64,000 nucleotides of DNA from EB88 sp965199135 (GTDB lineage: Bacteria; Acidobacteriota; Terriglobia; Terriglobales; Acidobacteriaceae): NCBI GenBank assembly GCA_965199135.1, contig OZ240685.1, forward strand, positions 2,356,001 through 2,420,000, read 5' to 3'. Shown piece by piece: positions 17,353-25,132 of this stretch. A program made the position numbers and the translations under genes. The notes beneath the pieces were generated by a model, which did not search any database, was not told where the DNA came from, and was given only the letters and a program-made list of their open reading frames with translations. Numbering within the stretch: position 1 is the first letter of the stretch; each line of letters begins with the position of its first letter.

Positions 17353-18075
17353 ATGCCTCCCATCCAATCAGATAGACACGAGCCGGAGGACACGCAGATC
17401 ACGGTTGCTCCCCCACTTTCGATCGCTGCGGGCCAGAACCCGGTCATCGCGGAAGAACACCCCGATGTGCGCCTCGTCAACCTTGCGAAGGGTGGGGACG
17501 TGCATGCGTTTGAGACTCTGGTGAAGCAGTACGACCGCCAGGTATTTCGCATCGCCCAGCACATCACGCAGAACCGCGAGGACGCGGAAGACGTCGTTCA
17601 GGATGCGTTCCTGAAAGCCTACGAGAAGCTCAACCAGTTCCAGGGCAATTCGAAGTTCTACACCTGGCTGGTGCGCATCGCGGTGAATGAAAGCCTCATG
17701 CGTCTGCGCAAGCGACGCACCGGGCGCATGGTGTCGATCGACGAGGACGTGGAGACCGAGGAAGGCTCGATGCCGCGTGAGCTTCAGGACTGGGGTCCCA
17801 GTCCCGAGCAGCAATACGGGCAGTCCGAATTGGCCGAGATTCTCAAGAAAACGGTGAACGGCCTGCCTCCAGGCTTTCGCGTCGTCTTTGTGCTGCGTGA
17901 CGTGGAAGGGCTGTCAACCGAAGAAACTGCAGAAACGCTTGGGCTGAGCATTCCGGCGGTGAAGTCAAGACTGTTACGCGCACGGTTACAGTTGCGGGAG
18001 CGGCTCAATCGCTACTTCAGCAACCGGGTCACCGAGGGAACAAGCGCGGCGAATAGGGATGGTGGCGTACAGTGA
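17353..18075 (+). CDS. ECF-type RNA polymerase sigma factor
   Basis: A 240-residue sigma-70 family factor lacking regions 1 and 3. Region 2 is YDRQVFRIAQHITQNREDAE then DVVQDAFLKAYEKLNQFQG and FYTWLVRIAVNESLMRLRKRR, the core-binding and -10 recognition block. Region 4 is LPPGFRVVFVLRDVEGLSTE with the helix-turn-helix TAETLGLSIPAVKSRLLRAR (-35 recognition). A ~45-residue N-terminal extension precedes region 2. The stop codon overlaps the next gene's GTG start (GTGA, 18072-18075), coupling sigma and anti-sigma synthesis. Extracytoplasmic stress response is the usual role of such pairs. The signal is not evident. Confidence 0.93.
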   Translation: MPPIQSDRHEPEDTQITVAPPLSIAAGQNPVIAEEHPDVRLVNLAKGGDVHAFETLVKQYDRQVFRIAQHITQNREDAEDVVQDAFLKAYEKLNQFQGNSKFYTWLVRIAVNESLMRLRKRRTGRMVSIDEDVETEEGSMPRELQDWGPSPEQQYGQSELAEILKKTVNGLPPGFRVVFVLRDVEGLSTEETAETLGLSIPAVKSRLLRARLQLRERLNRYFSNRVTEGTSAANRDGGVQ

Positions 18076-18305
18076 TCTGCTCTGAGTTTCTTGTGCATCT
18101 CGACGATCTTCTCGATGGCACCGTGGACCCAACGCTGAAGGCAGCGCTGGAAACGCACCTGGGCGGTTGTGCGCACTGCACGATCACCATCACGACTACC
18201 CGCAAGACGATCGAAGTCTATCGAGCGAACGTGCTCTACGAGCTGCCCGATGCGTTGCGTGACCGTCTGCAGACCGCCATCCTGGCCAAGTGTAAGAAGT
18301 GCTAA
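18072..18305 (+). CDS. Soluble zinc-containing anti-sigma factor (ZAS/zf-HC2)
   Basis: 77 residues starting at GTG 18072, overlapping the sigma-factor stop by four bases. The zinc-binding anti-sigma signature is ETHLGGCAHC (His-x3-Cys-x2-Cys), preceded by the N-terminal ICSEFLVHLDDLLDG with an additional cysteine. A helix that would clamp the sigma factor follows (TTRKTIEVYRANVLYELPDA). There is no transmembrane helix, unlike many ECF anti-sigma factors. Redox or zinc release could therefore be the trigger, as for RsrA-type proteins. The C-terminus KCKKC adds two cysteines. A very small hydrophobic frame overlaps its 3' end. Confidence 0.85.
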   Translation: MICSEFLVHLDDLLDGTVDPTLKAALETHLGGCAHCTITITTTRKTIEVYRANVLYELPDALRDRLQTAILAKCKKC

Positions 18306-18373
18306 AGCTGCTGATCGTAGGGCTCGCGCTGATCATCATTCTCAGGATGGTCAGCCGCGGCCGCCCGCGCTAA
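18299..18373 (+). CDS. Possible 24-residue hydrophobic membrane peptide
   Basis: GTG at 18299 overlaps the last codons of the anti-sigma gene. The product is 24 residues: VLKLLIVGLALIIILRMV followed by the basic tail SRGRPR. That is one transmembrane helix with a positive-inside C-terminus. Overlap with the upstream stop codon would allow translational coupling in the sigma/anti-sigma operon. It could also be a chance frame, as only size, hydrophobicity and position support it. Nothing similar comes to mind. Confidence 0.35.
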   Translation: MLKLLIVGLALIIILRMVSRGRPR

Positions 18374-18477
18374 GTCACGCACCAGTGACTCGGAAGGCTC
18401 CCAGGACGAGGCGTCCTCGCAGCGTCACAAATTTCCCTTACACTCAGCCCATCCCCGCATCCGCGAAGGGTGGCCCC

Positions 18478-19428
18478 GTGCAGAAGCGTTCTCTCCTCTT
18501 TGCATCACTCCTTCTCCCTGTCTCACCAGGCCTCGTAGCGCAGGCGCCGAGCGCAGCCGTATGGCAGCCCACGCGTGGTCACACGCAGATTCCGATCTGG
18601 CCAGGACCGCCACCCGGTGCACGCGCCACGAAAGCGCCCGAGTCAACAGACCTGGTGACCGACGAACCGGTTGCCGGCAAACCCTGGAATGAGATCCGGA
18701 ACGTCGCGACACCGACCATGACGGTGTACTCCCCCGCAGGGCGGAATACGGGCGCCGCCGTCGTTGTCTTTCCCGGTGGCGGGTACGAGATCCTCGCGAT
18801 CGATCTCGAGGGTACAGAAGTCTGTGACTGGCTCGGCTCGCGCGGCATCACGTGTGTGCTGCTCAAGTACCGCGTGCCCGCATCACGCACCGCGAGCTAC
18901 TGGGGCACATACGGGCAGTCGCCGATGGCGCTCCAGGATGCACAGCGAGCCCTCGGCCTTGTGCGCCTGCATGCCGCCGAGTGGCACATCGATCCGCACA
19001 AAGTCGGCGTGCTTGGATTCTCAGCGGGTGGCCATCTCGTGGCTGCCGTCAGCAATACGTACAGCAGGCGTGCCTACCCGCCCCGCGATGCAGCAGACGC
19101 CCAGAGCTCGCGACCGGACTTCGCCGTGGCGCTTTACCCTGGTCATCTCTGGGTCTGTAAGCAGGGCTTCGTTCTCAACCCGCTTGTCCATGTGACGAAG
19201 AGCACGCCGCCCACTTTTCTCGTGCAGGACGAGGACGACCCCGTCGACAGCGTCAACGACTCGCTCGTCTACTACATCGCGTTGAAGAACGCGGGCGTTC
19301 CGGTGGAGATGCACCTCTATGCGCAGGGGGGCCATGCCTTCGGCCTGCGACCGACCAGGTACCCGGTCACAGGCTGGCCACGCCTTGTGGAGACCTGGCT
19401 GCACACGATTGGCATGCTCCCGCAGTGA
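18478..19428 (+). CDS. Exported alpha/beta-hydrolase esterase (BD-FAE/acetyl-xylan-esterase-like)
   Basis: 316 residues from GTG 18478, chosen because it opens a signal peptide (VQKRSLLFASLLLPVSPGLVAQA). The hydrolase core has an HGG-like oxyanion motif VVVFPGGGYEILA and VLLKYRVP. The nucleophile elbow is GVLGFSAGGHLVAAVSN (Ser). The acid lies in VQDEDDPVDS (Asp) and the base in LYAQGGHAFGLR (His). Family members deacylate sugars or plant polymers outside the cytoplasm. The stop codon overlaps the GTG of the following acyltransferase (GTGA), so the two are probably co-translated and may act on one acylated sugar or glycan. Confidence 0.85.
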   Translation: MQKRSLLFASLLLPVSPGLVAQAPSAAVWQPTRGHTQIPIWPGPPPGARATKAPESTDLVTDEPVAGKPWNEIRNVATPTMTVYSPAGRNTGAAVVVFPGGGYEILAIDLEGTEVCDWLGSRGITCVLLKYRVPASRTASYWGTYGQSPMALQDAQRALGLVRLHAAEWHIDPHKVGVLGFSAGGHLVAAVSNTYSRRAYPPRDAADAQSSRPDFAVALYPGHLWVCKQGFVLNPLVHVTKSTPPTFLVQDEDDPVDSVNDSLVYYIALKNAGVPVEMHLYAQGGHAFGLRPTRYPVTGWPRLVETWLHTIGMLPQ

Positions 19429-20570
19429 CAGCCTCTCCGGCCCAGCGCCTCTCCGGCCTCGACACTCTGCGCGCGCTCGCAATCATCGCGGTCATGCTGT
19501 ACCACCTGACGATATTCGGCGAACTCCCGGAGCGCTTTCTACCAGTGACCTATTACGGCTGGATGGGGGTAGACCTGTTCTTCGTACTGAGTGGCTTTCT
19601 CATCGGTCAGCAGGTCTTGCGGCCATACGCGCGCGGCGAGCGGCCAGGGATCCGCGAGTTCTACCGCAGGCGCGCCTACCGCATCCTGCCGCCCTATCTC
19701 GTCGTGCTCGCGCTCTATATCTTCGTACCGTGGTTCCGCGAAGCACCGCGGCTCGCGCCACTCTGGAAGTTCTTCACCTTCACGATGAATCTCGGCTTCC
19801 ACTTTGACCGGCGCTGCTTTTCGCACGCCTGGTCCTTGTGCGTGGAGGAGCAGTTCTACCTCCTGCTGCCACTCGCTACGATGCTGTGGATGCAGCGCCC
19901 ATCGGTGCGGCGGACGGTCGCAGCCATCGCAATGCTGGTAACCGGTGGCGTCCTGCTTCGCCTCTTCCTCGTCGCGCACTATCCAGACGAGGTCAACACC
20001 CGCGTCTACTATCCCACCTACACGCGTCTCGACCCGCTTCTCGCCGGGCTGGCTCTCGCCAGCATGCGGACCTTTCGCCCCGGCTGGTGGGAGCGACTCA
20101 TGCAGCGAGGACACGCGCTGCTTCTTGTGGGGACCGTGTGCATCGGCTCTGTCGTCTTTCTCTTCCGTCACCAGGATCTTGGCAGCAACGTCGGCCCGGC
20201 GAAGTGGGGCGTCATCGTCGGCTTTCCGGTGCTCGCGCTCGGTCTTGGAATGATTGTGGCCTCGAGCGTCAGCGTGAACGGCTGGCTCTCGCGCACCAGA
20301 GTTCCGGGCGCGGAGTGGATCGCGAGTCTGGCCTTCAGCCTGTATCTCACGCACAAGGCAGTGGCCAACCTGGTGCTGCATCACGTGCCGCGGATCACCG
20401 CCGCACAGGGGCCTCTCTCCTGGCTGTGCTACGCCGTCGCATGCCTCGCGGCAGCCGTGCTGCTTCACGTTCTTGTAGAGCGGCCTTGTCTTCGCCTGCG
20501 TGATCGCCAGGCGCGACTCGCATCGAGCGCGACTCTTGAAGATGTCATGCGCCGGGATCCCGCGCTCTGA
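19425..20570 (+). CDS. Membrane acyltransferase 3 family protein
   Basis: 381 residues, GTG start at 19425 overlapping the esterase stop. Family blocks are LSGLDTLRALAIIAVMLYHL (catalytic His in helix 1), WMGVDLFFVLSGFLIGQQVL, FYRRRAYRILPPYLVVLALY and HAWSLCVEEQFYLLLPLATM. About ten membrane helices are present. It transfers acyl groups to extracytoplasmic acceptors. The linked exported esterase suggests a reversible acylation pair. It ends five bases before the convergent TetR gene. The N-terminal signature differs enough from the protein at 2735-3883 that they look like distant paralogues rather than a recent duplication. Confidence 0.85.
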   Translation: MTASPAQRLSGLDTLRALAIIAVMLYHLTIFGELPERFLPVTYYGWMGVDLFFVLSGFLIGQQVLRPYARGERPGIREFYRRRAYRILPPYLVVLALYIFVPWFREAPRLAPLWKFFTFTMNLGFHFDRRCFSHAWSLCVEEQFYLLLPLATMLWMQRPSVRRTVAAIAMLVTGGVLLRLFLVAHYPDEVNTRVYYPTYTRLDPLLAGLALASMRTFRPGWWERLMQRGHALLLVGTVCIGSVVFLFRHQDLGSNVGPAKWGVIVGFPVLALGLGMIVASSVSVNGWLSRTRVPGAEWIASLAFSLYLTHKAVANLVLHHVPRITAAQGPLSWLCYAVACLAAAVLLHVLVERPCLRLRDRQARLASSATLEDVMRRDPAL

Positions 20571-20575
20571 GGCGA

Positions 20576-21226
20576 CTACTTCTGAAGCGTCGGTGCCGCT
20601 GCGGTGCAGGTGAGGAGATAGGCATGCACCAGTGCGAGCAGTTCCACGCGCAGCACCGGGAGCTGACGCTCAGGATGTTTGTCTTCAAGAAGCCGGCGCG
20701 AGATCCCGTTCATTGCAGCAATGATCACCGTCGCCGCCAGCGCCGGATCCTTGACAATCCCTTCGGCTGCGGTCGCGAGCAGCCCTTCCACTGCGCGCAG
20801 CGAGCGGGCGCTCGCGGCTTTCGCGAGCGCGGCGCCATCCAGGTCCGAGCTGACAGCGTAGAGCGCGGCACTCTCCTTCGGGTCCCGCATCTTTGCGCCG
20901 AGGTAGCACGCGATCAGTGCCGTGCCCATCTCGAGGATCGGCAGCCCCTGCGACGCGTCGCACACTGCGACAATCCGACCACTGACCGCTTCCAGGTGCC
21001 GTCGAAGGCAGGCCTGCAGCAGGGCGCTCTTGTTCGGAAAATACTGGTACAGCGTTCCGACAGACACGCCTGCGCGCGCAGCAACCCGGGTGGTTGTCAG
21101 CCGCTCTTTGCCGACCGTGAGCAGAACCTGAATGGTCGCCTCGAGAATGGCGTCGACGCTGGCGGCTGAACGCGTCTGCACTGGCGTCTTTCGCTGCGCA
21201 AGCGCCTGAGTGGATGCGGCGATCAA
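20576..21226 (-). CDS. TetR/AcrR-family repressor
   Basis: A 216-residue regulator. The N-terminal DNA-binding domain reads SAASVDAILEATIQVLLTVG and then TRVAARAGVSVGTLYQYFPN (helix-turn-helix), followed by an all-helical ligand domain without recognisable specificity. It is divergent from the aldo-keto reductase at 21298 across a 71-base spacer, which contains a perfect inverted repeat at 21243-21256. The usual model is repression of both itself and the reductase, relieved by a small ligand. Confidence 0.9.
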   Translation of the reverse strand: MIAASTQALAQRKTPVQTRSAASVDAILEATIQVLLTVGKERLTTTRVAARAGVSVGTLYQYFPNKSALLQACLRRHLEAVSGRIVAVCDASQGLPILEMGTALIACYLGAKMRDPKESAALYAVSSDLDGAALAKAASARSLRAVEGLLATAAEGIVKDPALAATVIIAAMNGISRRLLEDKHPERQLPVLRVELLALVHAYLLTCTAAAPTLQK

Positions 21227-21242
21227 ATGCGAACTCCTAACC

Positions 21243-21256
21243 TGAAGCTTGCTTCA
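21243..21256. promoter_or_regulatory. Candidate TetR operator (inverted repeat)
   Basis: TGAAGC (21243-21248), TT, GCTTCA (21251-21256): perfect six-base arms in the short divergent spacer between the TetR gene and the aldo-keto reductase gene. Position and symmetry suit a TetR dimer. The assignment is inference. Confidence 0.5.
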
Positions 21257-21297
21257 TCTAACCACAAGATGCCGTCACCGGCTGAGGGAGGGAACAG

Positions 21298-22179
21298 ATG
21301 TTGCAGACAGAGAAACTTGGGGGCACTTTTACGCTGCCCGGCACGAACCGTATGGTTTACCGCATGGGATACGGTGCGATGCAGCTGGCCGGACCCCATG
21401 TGTATGGACCACCGCGGGATCGCACTGAAGCCGTTGCCGTCGTACGCGCAGCGATTGAGGCAGGCATCAACCACATCGACACCAGCGACTTCTACGGCCC
21501 ACACGTCGTGAACCAGGTCATCCGGGAGGCGCTGCATCCGTACCCGGGCACCCTGCTGCTCGTGACCAAGGTTGGCGCTGTGCGAGGAGAGGATGCCTCC
21601 TGGAATCCCGCGCAGAGCCCGGCTGAGCTCGTGAGTGCCGTCCATGACAACCTTCGCAATCTTGGCGTGGACTGTCTCGATGCGGTGAACCTGCGCTTGT
21701 GGGGCGCCCAACACACCGCTTCCGAAGAGTCGGTTGCGGAGCGCTTTGAAGCCCTCGCCAAACTGCAGCAGGATGGACTGATCCGTCACCTCGGCCTGAG
21801 CAACAGCACGGCGGCGCAGGTGCGTGAGGCAGAGACGATCGCGCCGGTCGTCTGCGTCCAAAACCAGTACAACCTGGCGCATCGGGAGGACGATGCGGTG
21901 GTGGAGGAGCTGGCCACCCGCGGCATCGCCTACGTCCCGTTCTTCCCGCTGGGCGGGTTTACTCCACTGCAATCCTCGACCCTGTCCGAGGTCGCCGCCG
22001 CACTCGACGCGACGCCCATGCAGGTGGCGCTGGCATGGCTGCTGCATCGCTCGCCCAACATCCTGCTCATCCCGGGGACGTCCTCACGCGCGCACCTGCG
22101 AGAGAACCTGGCGGCAGCCGATCTGGAGCTGTCGTCGGACGTACTCGAACGGCTAAACGGCATCGCCACAGAGGCCTGA
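21298..22179 (+). CDS. Aldo/keto reductase
   Basis: 293 residues, a compact (alpha/beta)8 NADP(H)-dependent oxidoreductase. The catalytic Asp and Tyr are in NHIDTSDFYGPHVVNQ and the Lys in LLLVTKVGAV. The usual His position is replaced by an asparagine-type sequence (DAVNLRLWG). C-terminal cofactor elements are ILLIPGTSSRAHLRENLAAA. The ATG follows a good ribosome site (GGGAGGGAACAG). It is divergent from and probably controlled by the TetR gene, as is common for AKRs handling reactive carbonyls. The physiological substrate is unknown. A bidirectional terminator follows. Confidence 0.88.
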   Translation: MLQTEKLGGTFTLPGTNRMVYRMGYGAMQLAGPHVYGPPRDRTEAVAVVRAAIEAGINHIDTSDFYGPHVVNQVIREALHPYPGTLLLVTKVGAVRGEDASWNPAQSPAELVSAVHDNLRNLGVDCLDAVNLRLWGAQHTASEESVAERFEALAKLQQDGLIRHLGLSNSTAAQVREAETIAPVVCVQNQYNLAHREDDAVVEELATRGIAYVPFFPLGGFTPLQSSTLSEVAAALDATPMQVALAWLLHRSPNILLIPGTSSRAHLRENLAAADLELSSDVLERLNGIATEA

Positions 22180-22190
22180 CGAAACAGCAA

Positions 22191-22220
22191 AACGCCCCGC
22201 CAAGTCCCCGGCGGGGCGTT
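22191..22220. terminator. Bidirectional terminator
   Basis: AACGCCCCGCC (22191-22201), loop AAGTCCCC, GGCGGGGCGTT (22210-22220), with T-rich tracts on the plus-strand exit and A-rich sequence before it. It separates the aldo-keto reductase from the convergent M48 protease. Confidence 0.85.
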
Positions 22221-22241
22221 TGCTTTGTTTCAAGGGGGAGC

Positions 22242-23501
22242 TTAGTTCCCGCTGTCATCCCGCTTGTGCAGGGTAGGCCGGTCGCTGCCGTCCTGGCTGT
22301 TGGGGTTGTTCGCATTTGGATCCTGCGTGCTCGCCTTCCGCAGCGTCGGCTTGTTGCCATTCTTCTTGTCCTGGAGCTTGCGCTTGTTCTCGATACGCGC
22401 CAGACGCGCCTTCACATCGTCGAACTCGGAGGTTGTTTCGAGGTATTCGGCACGCGGAGGCAGCAGCGTTGCGATCTCTTCCTGCGTGTGCTGGATCCGG
22501 TCCGGCGTTTCCGGATGCGTCTCGAACGCACGCGAGATCAGGCCGGGCTTCTGCTTTTCGAGATTCTCGATCTTTTCAAAAAAAGTGACCAGCGCCTGCG
22601 GATCGTAGCCCGCCCGGTACAGGTACTGCGTACCCAGGAAGTCGGCCTGTGCCTCGAAATCTCGCGAGAACTGCAGGAACGTGAGCGGTACGCCGATGTT
22701 TGCTGCCTCGTAGAGGCCGTACCCGAGGCCGCCACCGACGAAGATGAGAGGCACCGTACCAATCTGCGCGTAGTTCATGCGGGTCTGCTCGCGCACCGCG
22801 TGGTGCGCCGCAACGTGCGCGATCTCATGCGCCATCACGCCCGCGACCTCGGCCTCGGTATCCGCATTGAGGATCAGCCCGGAGTTCACGAAGAAGAAGC
22901 CGCCGGGCAGAGCCATGGCATTGACCTCATCCGAGTCGATGACCTTCACGGTGAAAGGAACCCGCGCGTCGGAGTTCTTCACGATGTTTTGCGCGATCCG
23001 ATTCACGTACTCGGTGACGATTGGGTCGTTGATGAACTTGGTGCTCTTCTCAAGCTCAACCGAGTACTGCTTGCCCATCCCGATCTCGGTATTGGTCGAG
23101 TACCAGTTACCCAGGCCGCGGCCGCCGATGTTGCGATTGCCAACCGCGCTGACATCCTCTTCGCTGCCGGGCTTGACACCCTTGACCACGCCATCCGGAC
23201 CTACCTGCGCCTCCAGGGGAACCGGTTTCTCCGGCTGCGTGGGCGCTGGAAGGGGCTTGTCCTTGGCGTTCTTGCTCGCCTCCGGCTTGCCGTTCTTGTC
23301 GGTGCTGGTCGGTGCAGTGGGAGGGGTCGTCGGCACAGTCTGCGGCGCAGTCTGCGTCGTTGTTGGCACCGTTTGCGGCGTCGTCGTTGGCACCGTTTGC
23401 GGCGTGGTGGTCGCCGGCACCGTGGCAGGCGTGGTCTGCGCCCAGGCAGCAGTGGAGGAGGCAAGCACAAGGCTCGCGATTTGAAGAAGACGGCTCGTCA
23501 T
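22242..23501 (-). CDS. Exported M48-family zinc metalloprotease
   Basis: 419 residues from ATG 23501, the start of a signal peptide (MTSRLLQIASLVLASSTAAW). A low-complexity Thr/Pro/Val/Gln segment follows (repeats of TTPQTVPT-type sequence, about 25-70), then a linker. The peptidase domain has VMAHEIAHVAAHHAVREQ (HExxH zinc motif) and the downstream glutamate ligand region RDFEAQADFLGTQYLYRAGY. Upstream MALPGGFFFVNSGLI is typical of periplasmic BepA/LoiP-like M48 enzymes that police outer-membrane assembly. The C-terminus is charged. It diverges from ppgK. Confidence 0.88.
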   Translation of the reverse strand: MTSRLLQIASLVLASSTAAWAQTTPATVPATTTPQTVPTTTPQTVPTTTQTAPQTVPTTPPTAPTSTDKNGKPEASKNAKDKPLPAPTQPEKPVPLEAQVGPDGVVKGVKPGSEEDVSAVGNRNIGGRGLGNWYSTNTEIGMGKQYSVELEKSTKFINDPIVTEYVNRIAQNIVKNSDARVPFTVKVIDSDEVNAMALPGGFFFVNSGLILNADTEAEVAGVMAHEIAHVAAHHAVREQTRMNYAQIGTVPLIFVGGGLGYGLYEAANIGVPLTFLQFSRDFEAQADFLGTQYLYRAGYDPQALVTFFEKIENLEKQKPGLISRAFETHPETPDRIQHTQEEIATLLPPRAEYLETTSEFDDVKARLARIENKRKLQDKKNGNKPTLRKASTQDPNANNPNSQDGSDRPTLHKRDDSGN

Positions 23502-23711
23502 GACGGGAAACCTCAGCCCGGAACGCCTTGCCTGGTCCGGTATCTCTAGTATGAACCTCCCTCGCTGCGCCCGTCGCGTGCTTTTCGTCCCGCCAAATGC
23601 TTTCCTCAGTGGTCCCCGGGCGGTTTGCACGGGGGAGCTCTGACCAGAGTTCGCCCGGGTTTTGCCGAGTGCCAGCCCACGAGCCACACAGAACATCTAC
23701 ACTGGTCGCGT

Positions 23712-24461
23712 ATGGATTTCATGGCTGAAGCGCAACCGGGTTCCACCTCTCAGGAGCCACCTACCCACCCTGTTACCCTCGCAATCGATATCGGCGGCAC
23801 AGGCTTGAAGATGATGGCCCTCGACAACGACGCGAAGCCCATGACAGAGCGCGTCCGAACCGATACTCCCTTGAAGCCGACCCCGCCACGGGTGCTTGAA
23901 GATCTCGAGAAGCTCAAGACCAAGATCCCCGCCTTTGACCGGGTGTCGGTCGGCTTTCCCGGGGTCATCAAGGACGGCCACACGCTCACTGCGGCAAACC
24001 TCCATCCCGACTGGATCGGGTTTGACATGCAGGGAGAGCTCGAGAAGCGCTGGGGCAAGCCGGTGCGTGTCGCGAACGACGCAGCTGTGCAGGGTTATGG
24101 CGCGATCCAGGGGGAGGGCGTGGAACTGGTGATCACCCTCGGCACCGGCATGGGCTCGGCGCTGTTTACCCGCGGCCATCTCTGCCCGGGACTCGAACTC
24201 GGCCACCACCCCTTCCGCAAGGGCAAGACCTACGAAGACTACCTCGGGCGCCGGGGCTACAAGGAGATCGGCGCGAAGAAGTGGAACAAGCTGCTCGACA
24301 AGGCTATCGAGCAGACGGCGCATACCTTCAACTGGGATCACCTGTACATCGGCGGTGGCAATGCCAAGTACGTCACCTTCGATCTGCCGGAGAACGTGAG
24401 CCTGGTCTCGAACCAGGACGGTCTGCTGGGCGGCATCAAGCTTTGGGGCGACCTGGCGTAA
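23712..24461 (+). CDS. ppgK: Polyphosphate glucokinase (ROK family)
   Basis: 249 residues from ATG 23712. The phosphate-binding motif is LAIDIGGTGLKMMALD, with the second glycine-rich loop ITLGTGMGSALFTRG. The catalytic Asp is in VRVANDAAVQGYG. The PPGK-type element ELGHHPFRKGKTYEDYLGRR distinguishes it from ATP-only ROK kinases. It phosphorylates glucose using polyphosphate (often also ATP), feeding glycolysis and the pentose-phosphate pathway. This fits a sugar-rich neighbourhood containing rpiA, gnd and several glycosidases. The following response regulator begins nine bases after the stop, so the two are likely one operon. Confidence 0.9.
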   Translation: MDFMAEAQPGSTSQEPPTHPVTLAIDIGGTGLKMMALDNDAKPMTERVRTDTPLKPTPPRVLEDLEKLKTKIPAFDRVSVGFPGVIKDGHTLTAANLHPDWIGFDMQGELEKRWGKPVRVANDAAVQGYGAIQGEGVELVITLGTGMGSALFTRGHLCPGLELGHHPFRKGKTYEDYLGRRGYKEIGAKKWNKLLDKAIEQTAHTFNWDHLYIGGGNAKYVTFDLPENVSLVSNQDGLLGGIKLWGDLA

Positions 24462-24470
24462 GCTCCTCCC

Positions 24471-25121
24471 ATGTCTGACGTGAAAGCAAAGGCGGCAGCC
24501 GTGCGACCAGCCACACCTGTCATCCGGGTGCTGGTCGCCGAGGACCAGGCGATGCTGCTTGGCGCACTTGCAGCCCTGCTGGACCTGGAGCCGGACATCA
24601 CGGTGATCGGGCAAGCTGCGAATGGACGGGAGGCTCTCCGGCTCGTCGCCCAGAACCGGCCGGACGTCGTGGTCAGCGACGTCGAGATGCCGGCGCTGAG
24701 CGGCCTTTCGCTGGCGGCTGAGCTGCGTGACCAGTACCCGTCGATCCGGACGATCATCCTCACGACCTTCGCGCGCCCGGGGTATCTCCGCCGCGCCCTT
24801 GACGCCGGCGCCCGTGGCTACCTGCTCAAGGACCGCCCGGCTACCGAGCTCGCGAATGCGGTCCGGCAGGTACACGCAGGTAAGCGCATGTTCGACCCGG
24901 AACTGGCAGCCGAGGCCTGGGCCGAAGCCGACCCCCTGACCGAGCGTGAGCGGCAGATCCTCCGGCTGGCCGGCGAAGGCCGTTCGAGCGCCGAGATCGC
25001 CGCCGAGTACCGCCTCTCCGAAGGAACAGTCCGTAACTATCTCTCCGAGGCCTCGAGCAAGCTGGGCGCCTCGAACCGCATTGAGGCCGCGAGGATCGCC
25101 CGGACCAAGGGTTGGCTCTAG
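24471..25121 (+). CDS. NarL/LuxR-family response regulator
   Basis: 216 residues. The receiver domain (about 18-135) has acidic residues VAEDQAM, the phospho-acceptor Asp in DVVVSDVEMPALSG (about residue 70), the switch Thr in IILTTFA, and Lys in GYLLKDRPA. The C-terminal LuxR helix-turn-helix is LTERERQILRLAGEGRSSAE then YRLSEGTVRNYLSEASSKLG. It resembles DesR-type regulators. No sensor kinase lies nearby, so its partner is elsewhere. It follows ppgK by nine bases. Confidence 0.9.
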   Translation: MSDVKAKAAAVRPATPVIRVLVAEDQAMLLGALAALLDLEPDITVIGQAANGREALRLVAQNRPDVVVSDVEMPALSGLSLAAELRDQYPSIRTIILTTFARPGYLRRALDAGARGYLLKDRPATELANAVRQVHAGKRMFDPELAAEAWAEADPLTERERQILRLAGEGRSSAEIAAEYRLSEGTVRNYLSEASSKLGASNRIEAARIARTKGWL

Positions 25122-25132
25122 AGCCTGACCGG

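Noticed and set aside
23300..23430. Regularly spaced short repeats that might be taken for CRISPR
   Set aside because: They encode in-frame TTPQTVP units of the M48 protease linker. There are no unique spacers of constant length and no cas genes.
22035..23549. 504-codon open frame on the plus strand across the aldo-keto reductase end and M48 gene
   Set aside because: It crosses a strong terminator and lies opposite the HExxH-bearing protease. Its Arg-rich tail is the antisense of the Thr/Pro repeat.
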